NCBI RefSeq assembly: GCF_947250645.1
Contig: NZ_OX366334.1
Span: 558,001 to 622,000 of the forward strand
Length of the DNA stretch: 64,000 bases
Origin: Wolbachia endosymbiont (group B) of Eucosma cana
Lineage (GTDB): Bacteria > Pseudomonadota > Alphaproteobacteria > Rickettsiales > Anaplasmataceae
Direction: 5' to 3'
Shown here: positions 1 through 8,990 of the stretch, in pieces
Layout of the letters: the number at the start of each line of letters is the position of its first letter
Position numbering within the stretch: the stretch's first letter is position 1
Position numbers and translations under genes: made by a program
The notes under the pieces: generated by a model
What the model saw: only the letters and a program-made list of their open reading frames with translations
Databases searched by the model: none
Told to the model about the DNA's origin: nothing

Positions 1-2133
1 AACATTCATAGAGTAGTCTTTAACGAAATAACAAAAAGAGCAGTGCAAGAAGCTATAAAAAATCCACGTGAAATTAATATGGACTTAGTGCGTGCACAGC
101 AAGCACGCAGAGCTTTGGATTATCTAGTTGGATTTAGCTTGTCACCGCTGCTGTGGACAAAATTGTCGGGAAGCAAATCTGCAGGGCGAGTGCAGTCTGT
201 TGCATTAAAGCTTATATGCGAACGAGAGGATGAAATCAGTAAGTTTATAACACAGGAGTATTGGAGCATAAAGGCAGAAATGCAAAATAGCAAATATGAG
301 GCTTTTTTTGCTATGCTGAGTCACTATGACAATAAGAAGCTAGAAAAATTTGATATTAAAAATGAAGAAGAGGCAAAGAACTTAGTCAGGGAGATCGAGT
401 CAAGGCAGTATGCTGTAAGCACAGTAGAACGCAAGCAAGTTAAGAGAAACCCGCTTCCTCCATTTATCACCTCAAGTCTTCAGCAAGATGCAGTGAATAA
501 ACTGTATTTTAATGTGAAAAATGTTATGCGAGTAGCGCAAAATTTATATGAAGGTATCAATATTGGTGGTGAAATCGTAGGGTTGATAACTTACATGCGT
601 ACAGATGGGTTTCATATTGCAGATGAGGCTATAAACTCAATTAGAGGGTCAATTAAGTCGTTATATGGTGATAAATATTTACCGCAGTCTCCTCGTAAAT
701 ATGTAAAAAAGGTCAAAAATGCTCAAGAAGCACATGAAGCAATCCGGCCAACTGATATTAATAGAACGCCGGGTAGTATTAAGGATTACTTAACGCCAGA
801 GCAATTTAAATTGTACGATTTAATCTGGAAAAGAACCATTGCAAGTCAAATGGAATCGGCGATTCTTGATCAAGTGGTAGTTGAAATTAGTTCTATTGAC
901 CAGAAAGTGATTCTGCGGGCAAGTGGATCAAGTATATTCTTTGATGGTTTTTATAAAGTCTATCAAGATAACATGGAAGCCGAAAATGAAGTCCTGCTAC
1001 CTGCCATGAAGGAAGGGGAAGCATGTAAGCTGATTTCAGTTGAGCCAAAACAGCATTTCACTCAACCGCCACCTCGTTATAGTGAAGCAAGTATCGTTAA
1101 AAAAATGGAAGAAATCGGTATAGGTCGCCCGTCAACTTATGCAACAATTATTTCAGTATTACAAGATCGTGAGTATGTTTCATTGGATAACAAAAGATTT
1201 ATTCCAAGCAGCCGCGGTAAAATCGTTACTATATTTTTAGAAACTTTTTTTCAGCGTTGTGTAGAGTATGACTTTACAGCACAAATGGAAGAAAGGCTTG
1301 ATTCAATCTCAAATGGACATGCAGATTGGAAAAAAGAACTAGGCTATTTTTGGGTGCCATTTTTTAATCATGTAAATTCTGTTAAGCAAATGACACATGA
1401 TGAGATTTTTAGTGGTATTCATGATTTGGTAGTCAATTGGTTTTGCTCAGAGGAAGGAAAGGAAGAAATAGGTAAAAAATGTCCTAATTGCTCTGGTGGT
1501 ATATTGAAATTAAATTTTGGAAAAGCCGGTGTGTTTCTTGGATGTTCTAACTATCCTGAATGCAACCATACAAAAGAAATTACGGGCAGTAATGACAATT
1601 CAGAATATCCAAAAAGTTTGGGTATAGATGATGTGACAGGCCAAGAGGTAATGATCAAAAAAGGTCCTTTTGGACTTTATCTGGAGTTTAATAGTGAGTC
1701 AGAAAAGAAAAAAAAGATTTCTGTACCAAAAGATATAAATGTTAATGATATTGATCTAAATACCGCCACTCGATTACTTTCCCTGCCGAAAATAATCGGA
1801 GAGCACCCTGAAACTGGAAAAGAAGTAAAAATAGGTCTTGGACGATTTGGGTACTATATTCTCTATGATGGTCGATACTTTTCTCTTAAAAAAAGCTCTA
1901 AGGAGGTATTAGACACACAATTAAACGAAGCTATACAAATTATTGAGAGCAGCCCACGCAAAGAGCTAAAATCTCTTGGTTTTAATGAAAAGGGAAAAGA
2001 AGTTTTTATCTGCAACGGTAGGTACGGATTCTATATAAAATGCGGTAAAACAAACGTTGCGTTGGGCAAGAATGCAGATATTGAAAGTATAGATCTGAAG
2101 AAGGCTTTAGAGTTAATTAAGAATAAAAAGTAG
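1..2133 (+). CDS. topA: DNA topoisomerase I, 3' part (5' end outside window)
   Basis: The reading frame is open from base 1, so the gene starts upstream of the window; the first in-frame GTG at 43 is internal. TopA relaxes negatively supercoiled DNA by a type IA single-strand passage reaction. The T-Y-M-R-T-D motif carrying the catalytic tyrosine is seen at 589-606 (Tyr codon 592-594), and the R-P-S-T-Y-A-T-I motif lies near 1127-1150. The C-terminal part has one Cys4 zinc ribbon (C-P-N-C then C-x7-C spacing, about 1480-1570) followed by three TopoI C-terminal repeats recognisable by G-P/R-F/Y-G-x-Y. The gene ends about 55 bp before an IS3 insertion. Family assignment is secure; only the missing 5' end is uncertain. 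Confidence 0.97.
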   Translation, partial: NIHRVVFNEITKRAVQEAIKNPREINMDLVRAQQARRALDYLVGFSLSPLLWTKLSGSKSAGRVQSVALKLICEREDEISKFITQEYWSIKAEMQNSKYEAFFAMLSHYDNKKLEKFDIKNEEEAKNLVREIESRQYAVSTVERKQVKRNPLPPFITSSLQQDAVNKLYFNVKNVMRVAQNLYEGINIGGEIVGLITYMRTDGFHIADEAINSIRGSIKSLYGDKYLPQSPRKYVKKVKNAQEAHEAIRPTDINRTPGSIKDYLTPEQFKLYDLIWKRTIASQMESAILDQVVVEISSIDQKVILRASGSSIFFDGFYKVYQDNMEAENEVLLPAMKEGEACKLISVEPKQHFTQPPPRYSEASIVKKMEEIGIGRPSTYATIISVLQDREYVSLDNKRFIPSSRGKIVTIFLETFFQRCVEYDFTAQMEERLDSISNGHADWKKELGYFWVPFFNHVNSVKQMTHDEIFSGIHDLVVNWFCSEEGKEEIGKKCPNCSGGILKLNFGKAGVFLGCSNYPECNHTKEITGSNDNSEYPKSLGIDDVTGQEVMIKKGPFGLYLEFNSESEKKKKISVPKDINVNDIDLNTATRLLSLPKIIGEHPETGKEVKIGLGRFGYYILYDGRYFSLKKSSKEVLDTQLNEAIQIIESSPRKELKSLGFNEKGKEVFICNGRYGFYIKCGKTNVALGKNADIESIDLKKALELIKNKK

Positions 2134-2165
2134 ACTTCTTGCATAACCATATGCTTTTTATTGTT

Positions 2166-2188
2166 GTTCCAGCGCTACACGCTGGAAC
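2166..2188. repeat. palindromic repeat / possible topA terminator
   Basis: A perfect 9-bp inverted repeat (GTTCCAGCG / CGCTGGAAC) with a 5-nt loop lies 33 bp after the topA stop. A close relative in the opposite orientation sits at about 30049-30070, together with the nearby word TTGCATAACCA, so this looks like a dispersed palindromic intergenic repeat that may also act as a terminator. The IS3 copy is inserted exactly at its right foot. There is no clear T-tract. Confidence 0.55.
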
Positions 2189-2257
2189 TATAATGCACCC
2201 ATAAACTAGACCAAAAAAAAATGGTTGATCCGAGTAGGAAGGTAAAGGGGTAAAAGT

Positions 2258-2542
2258 ATGGCAACAAAAAAATATGAACCAGAGTTAAAAGCAAAGATAG
2301 CTTTGGAAGCAATAAAAAATCAAAAAAGCACAGCTGAGATATGTAGTGAATATAAAATACCATCAACAAATCTATATGATTGGCGTGATAGAGTATTGGC
2401 AAGGTTAAAAGACCTATTTGTTGAAGAAAGTGAAAGTGCGAGAAAACAAAGAATCTTAGCGCAAGAAATAGAAAGTTTACATAAAGTAATAGGAGAATTG
2501 ACAGTGGAAAATAGCTATTTGAAAAAAAAATTACTGAAATAA
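2258..2542 (+). CDS. IS3-family transposase OrfA (copy 1)
   Basis: A 94-residue OrfA with an N-terminal helix-turn-helix of the IS3/IS911 type (K-Y-x-P-E-L-K-A-K-I then S-T-A-E-I-C) and a C-terminal leucine-zipper-like coiled coil. It is identical in sequence to the OrfA of the other two copies. It ends in a run of nine A residues, the usual place for -1 frameshifting into OrfB. The OrfB of this copy is broken, so OrfA alone could at most act as a DNA-binding regulator. Confidence 0.93.
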   Translation: MATKKYEPELKAKIALEAIKNQKSTAEICSEYKIPSTNLYDWRDRVLARLKDLFVEESESARKQRILAQEIESLHKVIGELTVENSYLKKKLLK

Positions 2543-2584
2543 GCAAAAAAGATAGAGTAAGGTTTATAGAAAAAGATTCTGATC

Positions 2585-3476
2585 TGTCAATTAGGAAACA
2601 GGCTGATTTATTGGGGATTTGCAGATCTAGCCTATATTATAGGCCTATAATTAATAACGAAAGTGAAGTAGCAAATTTGATTCAAGAAGTATATTTGGCT
2701 TCTGATTGCCGTTATGGATATCGTAAAATTACTGCTGAAATCATAGCGAGTGGAGTAGTATAGTAGTTTCGAAAATGAATGATAAATTTTCATTACGAGA
2801 TTACCCCCTAAAAGCTGCGAGTTTGTATGTTAGTGCACTATCATTTATTTTAGAAAACACTATAGTCAATCACAAAAAAATCTTAAGAATTATGAAAAAA
2901 ATGAAGATTAGTGGGCTGTATTGTAGAAAAAGATGTAATACAAGTATTAAAGAAAAAAAGCATAAAATATATCCTTATTTACTCAAAGATTTGATTATTT
3001 GTAGAGTTAATCAGGTATGGGCTACTGATATAACATATATTATGGTAGAAGGTAAGTTTATCTATTTTGTGGCAATAATGGACTTGTATAGTCGCTATAT
3101 TATTGCTCATTCATTATCACCATATCTCGATGCTGGATTTTGCCTTTATACTCTCAAAGAAGCTCTAAAACAAGGTAAACCTGAGATTTTTAATAGTGAT
3201 CAGGGGGTGCAGTTTACTAGCTACAACTTTATTATGGAATTAGAGCGTGCTAATATTAAAATCAGTATGGACCATAAAGGACGTTGCTTCGACAATATAT
3301 TTGTTGAGCGCTTATGGAGAACTTTAAAGCAAGAAGCTATATATTATTATAGACCAAATAGTATCAGAGATTTAAATCTTATAATAAATGATTTTGTTGC
3401 TTGGTATAACTATAGAAGGCGACATCAGACTCTACATTATAAAGTTCCTGCTGATCTTTATTATTATAAACAGTAA
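2585..3476 (+). pseudogene. IS3-family transposase OrfB (copy 1), interrupted
   Basis: The integrase-core protein is intact up to codon G-V-V at about 2760. A 104-bp insertion then brings a TAG stop and shifts the frame by two. Downstream, the D-D-E core remains readable (A-T-D-I-T-Y, N-S-D-Q-G-V, F-V-E-R-L-W), and an ATG inside the insert (2775) opens a 233-codon frame to 3476. The first 30 or so residues of that frame come from the insert. It is very unlikely to be a working transposase. Confidence 0.88.
2761..2862. mobile_element. MITE-like 102-bp insert inside IS3 copy 1
   Basis: Comparison with the two intact IS3 copies shows extra DNA here, flanked by a TA duplication (2759-2760 and 2863-2864). 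Its ends form a terminal inverted repeat: TAGTAGTTTCGAAAATGAAT against TAGTGTTTTCTAAAATAAAT, about 20 matches over 24 bases. It carries no gene. Size, TIRs and TA target fit a non-autonomous miniature element moved in trans, but its parent transposase is not visible in this window. Confidence 0.8.
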
Positions 3477-3497
3477 ATGAATATATTGATAAATACT

Positions 3498-4319
3498 TTA
3501 AATGTGTGTCGACGTATTTATCAACATATTCATTTTAAAAATCGGATCACTTTGAAAAAAATGGTCTAGACAAATGGGTGCATTATACATTTTATCATTA
3601 CCTGTTTGTTGAGCCATTTTTTTTGCTTTATCATCAAACTTTAAAGTTTCTGGTTTGTATTCACTGCTACCAATAACACCAAAACCTCTATATCCGATAT
3701 GCATATTTACATCTTCATTTATATGATAATCAAAGCCAGCCTTTAATTGACCTGCAGGTCTTATTGATGATTTTTCAAACATCGTCATTTTTGTTGCACC
3801 AATTCCAATACCGACGTAGGGAGAAAAAGAGAAACTATCACTTTTCCAATAATGATAAACATTTGCCATTACAGATATGTTCTCAATTTTGTCATGGTTA
3901 ATAATTGATCCATATCGATTGCCACCTTCTGTGTACGATATTGTCATCTGGCCGCTTGTTAAACCAACATTATCCACTTTCACAGAAGAATACATTCCTT
4001 CTAATTCAGCTCTATAGCTATTATTGCCTAGTTCTCCTGTGTAACCAAGTGCTACATTTGCAGCAAAAGGTGGGTTATAATCTCCTTTATACTTACTTAT
4101 TAACTGACCTTCTGTTCTCTGAGCGTCTATGTCATTTATAGATACACGGTTATCATCTTTAGCATCTTTGCCTCCAATTTTTGCTTTCAACTTACCCAAG
4201 TTCAAATATTGACCGTAATATCCACCACCAAAGTAAAATCCTTCTGTTTCACTTGCAAAAGATTGTTGTGACAACAATAAAGCAAGTGCTGTAACTGCTA
4301 ATGTTTTTTTACTCATCAT
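3498..4319 (-). pseudogene. wspB: Wsp-family outer-membrane protein WspB, 3' end lost to IS3
   Basis: This is a member of the Wolbachia surface protein / Anaplasma surface-antigen family (8-stranded outer-membrane beta barrel). It has a signal peptide (about residues 1-22, ending S-F-A-S) and barrel strands such as F-Y-F-G-G-G-Y-Y and Y-V-G-I-G-I-G-A. The location just downstream of virD4 matches the wspB locus of other Wolbachia, where it is the last gene of the virB8-D4 operon. Native sequence covers 244 codons (4319-3588). The last 29 codons read into the IS3 end, so the final barrel strands are replaced. No remainder of the gene is found beyond the IS. Probably non-functional as a barrel, though the signal peptide and most strands remain. 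Confidence 0.85.
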
Positions 4320-4419
4320 GACTATTCCTCTAGTTAAAATAGCTAATCTAGTACTAATTAATTAAAAATGATTTAATATGAAAAAACTAATTATTTTCTA
4401 AGCTAAAAAATAGGTAAAA

Positions 4420-6438
4420 TTAACCTCTATCCTCGATTTTATTGCCGTCTAGTTTGTCCTCATCTTCAAATTCATCATCATCGTCAAATTCATCCTTACT
4501 GTCTTCATCATCAAACCCATCATCGTCTTCCTCATCATCAAACCCATCACCACCTTCAAACTTATCATCAATATCCTCGTCTTCAAATCCATCTTCAATC
4601 TCTGGCTCATCGTATATTGCATCTTCAGTTTTAGCTTCAACAGGATAATCAGCAGCTTCAATAGCATTACTCTCTTCTTCATTACTAATCTTATCTTTGT
4701 TAGCAGCAGAAAAGACCTTGTTTGGATCATATGGCTCTTGTGTAGGCACACGTGTTGGTTTAATCAGCCTTCTTGTGAATGTGCTATCACTATAGTACAA
4801 AATTTTCTTTGACTTAATTGGATAAGTCGATTCTATCAAAATTATCTGATCATCACGTGGCAGCATAATAATTTCTTGAGGTAAGAGCAATGCTCTCTGT
4901 GTTTCAGAGATATGCAATGATCTTGATGCAGGATTCAAGTCTAAAAATTTAGGTTTGTTTAATGATTCTTGTTGTACAGTTTTGTTTCCTATAAGCTGAG
5001 ATATCAAATTAGCCGTTTCAATATTATTGGCTGCAAAAGTTATTCTATAGGTTGAGTTTGATAAAAAGGAGTTCATTCCTGCTTCTTCATATATTCCTTT
5101 AAGCTGTTCAGTATCTTGAACAATTAAAAATAACCTTACTCGATAGCCACGAAAGTATGCGATGCCCGTTTGAAATTGCTCCATTTTTCCAAGTGTTGGA
5201 AACTCATCCATTAAAAATAATACGCCGTAAGGCTCGTCATCCGATGGCAATTTTCTACATAAAAACTCAGTTGCCTGTTGGTAAAAAACCTGCATTAAAG
5301 GCCTGAGCCTAGTTAAGTTATCAGGAGTTAAACCAACATAAACTGTAGTTTTCTTCTTTTTAAAATCCAAAATATTAAAATCACTTGATGCAGTTGCAGT
5401 ATCGATCAATGGGTTTGCCCACAATTCAAGCGACGAGTTCATAGTTGACACAACACCTGATCTTTCTTTGTCAGCCTTTTGCAAAAAAGCTGCAATGTTC
5501 ATATACGCTACCGGATGTATTATTTTACCCATTGTGTCCAAAACTACAGCAAGATTGTAAACTACGTCATCGCTACGCATCGTACGCACAACCTCACCAA
5601 AAGATTTAACTTTCTCTGGTGCAGCAAGTAAATATAGTACCACCCCAACAAATAAGCTTCTTGCTTCGTTTTGCCAAAAATCTTGTTCAGGCATGATTAG
5701 GTTAGCTATTTTTTGCACATCGTCAACCATCTGTCCAGGTTTTTCACTAATCCATTCCAGTGGATTATAACAATGGCTTACCCCATCTGGCTGAGCTGGG
5801 TTCCATACATATACTTTTTGTCCTTGTCGCTCTCGCCAACCACTTGTTATTTCATAGTTTTCTAATTTTATATCATGCACAATTACCGAATCATTCCAAA
5901 ATAACAAATTAGGAATTACAAAACCAACACCTTTACCAGAGCCTGTAGGTGCAAAGAGCAATGCATGCTGAAACCCATCAGCAATAAAATATCCTCTCTT
6001 ATCTTTACCAAGCAATAGACCTTTTTTGCTTCTTAATCCCGCTTTTCGTATGTCTTTCTCTGATGCCCACTGTGAATCTCCATGAAGTGATTCTTTCTTT
6101 TTAAATGGCCGCCACTCAATTAGTCTTTCTCTCACATTCCACAAAATAATCATCAAAACAATTTGAGGCAGTACAGAAGATACAACTAATTTAATTTTGA
6201 GCTCAAAGCTATATAGCTCTGGATGATGCCAACAATATTGTATATGATCAAAAATTGTCGGCCAGAGAGCTTGAGGAAAAGGTGTCAAGCTAGGATTAAT
6301 TGCTCTAAAATCTACACCATCTGGACCGTCAACAAACAGGTAGAATAATATACCAGACAAATAGAAGCAAAATTCAAGTATGCTAAAAGATACTACACCT
6401 CCTATGAGAATATTGCGTAGGTGATTTCCATTACTCAT
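4420..6438 (-). CDS. virD4: type IV secretion coupling ATPase VirD4
   Basis: The coupling protein of the T4SS, which recruits substrates to the inner-membrane channel. N-terminal membrane segments lie at about residues 10-35 and 84-100. Walker A is A-P-T-G-S-G-K-G (163-170) and Walker B-like is L-F-L-M-D-E-F (about 385). The TraG/TraD domain runs to about 560. The tail from about 606 to the end is extremely acidic, with 38 Asp/Glu in 66 residues in loose G-F-D-D-E repeats. It is the fifth gene of the virB8-B9-B10-B11-D4 series, 30 bp after virB11, with wspB following. 672 residues is normal for Rickettsiales VirD4 apart from the tail. Confidence 0.96.
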   Translation of the reverse strand: MSNGNHLRNILIGGVVSFSILEFCFYLSGILFYLFVDGPDGVDFRAINPSLTPFPQALWPTIFDHIQYCWHHPELYSFELKIKLVVSSVLPQIVLMIILWNVRERLIEWRPFKKKESLHGDSQWASEKDIRKAGLRSKKGLLLGKDKRGYFIADGFQHALLFAPTGSGKGVGFVIPNLLFWNDSVIVHDIKLENYEITSGWRERQGQKVYVWNPAQPDGVSHCYNPLEWISEKPGQMVDDVQKIANLIMPEQDFWQNEARSLFVGVVLYLLAAPEKVKSFGEVVRTMRSDDVVYNLAVVLDTMGKIIHPVAYMNIAAFLQKADKERSGVVSTMNSSLELWANPLIDTATASSDFNILDFKKKKTTVYVGLTPDNLTRLRPLMQVFYQQATEFLCRKLPSDDEPYGVLFLMDEFPTLGKMEQFQTGIAYFRGYRVRLFLIVQDTEQLKGIYEEAGMNSFLSNSTYRITFAANNIETANLISQLIGNKTVQQESLNKPKFLDLNPASRSLHISETQRALLLPQEIIMLPRDDQIILIESTYPIKSKKILYYSDSTFTRRLIKPTRVPTQEPYDPNKVFSAANKDKISNEEESNAIEAADYPVEAKTEDAIYDEPEIEDGFEDEDIDDKFEGGDGFDDEEDDDGFDDEDSKDEFDDDDEFEDEDKLDGNKIEDRG

Positions 6439-6468
6439 AAACTACTTTTTCTTAACTTACGTATAAAT

Positions 6469-7461
6469 TTAAGTATTTTCATTTGAAGATCTAGTAAATA
6501 ATATTTCAGAAATGCTTCTTTTTCCACCACTGGTCCTTTTGAGTTGAATAACAATGTCAATTACATTTCTAATGTATGGTATGATCTGATCTGGGGGAAT
6601 TCCAAGATTTGCTTGCATAACCATAAGTTTTATTTGCTCAAGAGCCATTGCCGGACTATCCGCATGAAGAGTTGATATTGACCCTGGGTGGCCAGTGTTT
6701 ATTGCTCTAAGAAAACTAAAAGCTTCTGCTCCACGCAGCTCACCAACTATTATTCTATCTGGTCTTAAACGTAAACATGCCTCTATCAAATCTTGAGTGG
6801 TCACTTTTGCCCTACCCTGACCTCCTTTAGAAGCAATAAGATGTACTCTATTCGGATGATCATTCAAAACTATCTCTCTTGCATCTTCAACAGTAATAAT
6901 TCTTTCTTCAGATGGAATAGCACGCAAAGTAGCATTAGTAAAAGTGGTTTTACCAGTGGAAGTTCCACCACTAATTATGATATTTTTCTTACTTATTACA
7001 GCATATTCTAAAAACTCTTTTATTTTTTTTTGTTTCAGTAGCAAATCTAGGTGACGATCTACTGGATTATCGGTCACTCCTATAACAGTTTCAGAAAAAG
7101 CCCCCATTTTTTCATAATCATCCAATGCCAATTGCATAGAAGAAGGTTTACGAATTGAAATGACTACTTTATCAGGCTCACATGCTGGAGGAAACACTAT
7201 CTGTATACGATAACCATTTGGTAATGTAGCTGAAAGCAGCGGTGTCTCTTCGCTCAGTTTTTGTTCTGTAGCTTGAGCAATCAACCTGCTAAGAGATTTT
7301 AAATGATTAAGATCAAATATTTCTAACTTTTCGCATCTTATTTCACCGCGATTTTCAATCCATACTTCCTTCGGTTTATTTATTGATATTTCATTTACAC
7401 CTTCCTCTTGAAATATCCCTTGTAATGGCTCCAAGTATGTATCAAGTGCAGCATAGTTCAT
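6469..7461 (-). CDS. virB11: type IV secretion ATPase VirB11
   Basis: A hexameric traffic ATPase that powers pilus assembly and substrate transfer on the cytoplasmic face. 330 residues is full length. Walker A is G-G-T-S-T-G-K-T at 165-172; the Asp box, Walker B region (R-I-I-V-G-E-L-R-G) and His box (G-H-P-G-S-I-S-T-L-H) are all present. It starts one base after the virB10 stop region (7463), so the two are translationally close, and virD4 follows. No lesion seen. Confidence 0.97.
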   Translation of the reverse strand: MNYAALDTYLEPLQGIFQEEGVNEISINKPKEVWIENRGEIRCEKLEIFDLNHLKSLSRLIAQATEQKLSEETPLLSATLPNGYRIQIVFPPACEPDKVVISIRKPSSMQLALDDYEKMGAFSETVIGVTDNPVDRHLDLLLKQKKIKEFLEYAVISKKNIIISGGTSTGKTTFTNATLRAIPSEERIITVEDAREIVLNDHPNRVHLIASKGGQGRAKVTTQDLIEACLRLRPDRIIVGELRGAEAFSFLRAINTGHPGSISTLHADSPAMALEQIKLMVMQANLGIPPDQIIPYIRNVIDIVIQLKRTSGGKRSISEILFTRSSNENT

Positions 7462-7462
7462 T

Positions 7463-8974
7463 TCAGTTATTTAATATTGACTGTGGAGGAAATACTATAT
7501 CTTGGTTAACAAATACTTTCAATGCAGTTCCTTGATTAACATAAATAGTTGGTTTTTTATCTACACTCCTATCAACTATATCTCGCATGTCTTTGGAAAA
7601 ATCATTGATTGACTTCCCAATTGCTTCATCATAAACAGATTTGCTTCTTTTCTGAGTTTGCCTCAACAGTTGACGTACATCGTCTAAAGTTATACCGATA
7701 TTGTCACTAGTAATTGTACCAACTCCACTAGCTCCAGAACTTTTTATCACACTTACTATTTCTTCCTTTATTATTCTCAGCAAATCCTGATCACTTTTAG
7801 CATTTCGAATTTTTTCAATAGCCCTAATACCCAATTTCCATTTTTCGTCTCCTACCTTCCCAACTTCAGTTTTTATAGAATTCTCCAATCTCTCAACAAT
7901 AGCCCCTTTGAGAGAAGAAATATCTATTTCAGTTGCAGTAATAGACTTCACTGCATCCATGGCAGTTAGCGCATCGATAAGATTAGAGGCTTTTTGTCCT
8001 ACAACAGCTGAACCAATCGAAACACCAGCAAGTGCCACTGAAGAGAATAATGCACTTGCTATTTTATTATCAACTATTCCAGCTATCCCTGCCCTTCCAA
8101 GCTCATCGGTACCAGATGATGCAATAGCAACATCTATACCATGAGGAAGAATGATCCTATTCCAATTTATGTTCACGCGGGCTTTTGCAACGTTTGAGTC
8201 AAATGAATAACCACCTATTAACCTTGAACCTTTTGGTATTAAAATTGTATCACCAGTTTCTGCATAAACGTCTCTACTAACAACAGCACGGAGCATTCCT
8301 TGTAAGTCAGAACTTATTGCAGTTTCAAGAATAGCGTCAATAACTTTACCTTGAATAATCATTAAACCAAGCTTTCCAGCTTTGGTAGCTTTGCTCGATT
8401 GTGCTGAGGTATTGGATAAAACAGCATCTGTAGCTTTACCTTCCCCACTACTACCTGAAATTGCTAACATTTGTGCACTACGTCTGTCTCTAGGATAACC
8501 GCCACCCCCTATTGTAGGAAATGAAGTAGGCAAATTGCTAATAACATTACCAGAAGGAAAATTTTGCTTTGGTAAAACAGGTATATTTGACAAGGGAATT
8601 TCTTTTAGTTGCTCTTCTTTTTTTGTCACTTCCTCTTTTTTGATTTGTTTTACTTCTGGTATGACTTGTGGAATAGGAAGAGGAGGTAAGGGTGGCAAGA
8701 GATCAGTTGCTATCCTCTCGGAAACTACTACATTATCTGGAACTTGTTCTAACTTTCCTTTCAATTCTTGAATGTTTTGCTTTGTTTCCTCTTTTTTAAC
8801 AATCTCTGGACCCTCTTTATTAGAAGGACTAAAATAAAGATAGTACACTCCACCAACTAAGAGCGCTACCATAACTATCATCAATGCCTTGTAACCTTGA
8901 TTAGAGCCAACTGTTACTACCTTGCTTTCTATCTCTGATTCATCTTCTACACTATTATGCCTTTCTTTACTCAT
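7463..8974 (-). CDS. virB10: type IV secretion protein VirB10
   Basis: A TrbI/VirB10-family protein that spans both membranes and forms part of the core complex. It has a short cytoplasmic N-terminus, a single membrane helix at about 30-48, a proline-rich periplasmic stretch at about 92-110 (L-L-P-P-L-P-P-L-P-I-P), and the conserved C-terminal barrel domain (about 200-503) with I-P-K-G-S-R-L-I-G-G-Y and the V-N-Q-D-I-V-F end. 503 residues. It lies between virB9 and virB11 with a 16-bp gap to virB9. Confidence 0.97.
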   Translation of the reverse strand: MSKERHNSVEDESEIESKVVTVGSNQGYKALMIVMVALLVGGVYYLYFSPSNKEGPEIVKKEETKQNIQELKGKLEQVPDNVVVSERIATDLLPPLPPLPIPQVIPEVKQIKKEEVTKKEEQLKEIPLSNIPVLPKQNFPSGNVISNLPTSFPTIGGGGYPRDRRSAQMLAISGSSGEGKATDAVLSNTSAQSSKATKAGKLGLMIIQGKVIDAILETAISSDLQGMLRAVVSRDVYAETGDTILIPKGSRLIGGYSFDSNVAKARVNINWNRIILPHGIDVAIASSGTDELGRAGIAGIVDNKIASALFSSVALAGVSIGSAVVGQKASNLIDALTAMDAVKSITATEIDISSLKGAIVERLENSIKTEVGKVGDEKWKLGIRAIEKIRNAKSDQDLLRIIKEEIVSVIKSSGASGVGTITSDNIGITLDDVRQLLRQTQKRSKSVYDEAIGKSINDFSKDMRDIVDRSVDKKPTIYVNQGTALKVFVNQDIVFPPQSILNN

Positions 8975-8990
8975 ATTATATGTACCACAA

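Larger units (their letters stand above)
2189..3587 (+). mobile_element. IS3-family element, copy 1, with nested MITE-like insert
   Basis: Imperfect terminal inverted repeats begin TATAATGCACCC and continue into CTAGACCA at both ends. It is nearly identical to the copies at 30341-31635 and 37862-39157, but 104 bp longer because of an insert at 2761-2864. The flanks (AAC on the left, CAT on the right) show no target duplication, and the 3' end of wspB is missing. This suggests that a deletion or inter-copy recombination followed insertion. The transposase is inactive here because the insert breaks orfB. Confidence 0.93.

Noticed and set aside
2175..2546. A hydrophobic frame opposite IS3 orfA, repeated at all three IS copies
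   Set aside because: Exactly antisense to OrfA in all three copies, so its conservation is explained by the IS itself.
4442..4648. A long Ser-rich open frame on the plus strand
   Set aside because: It is the antisense of the acidic GAT/GAA-rich tail of virD4; codon bias of that tail makes TCATC repeats open in the opposite frame.
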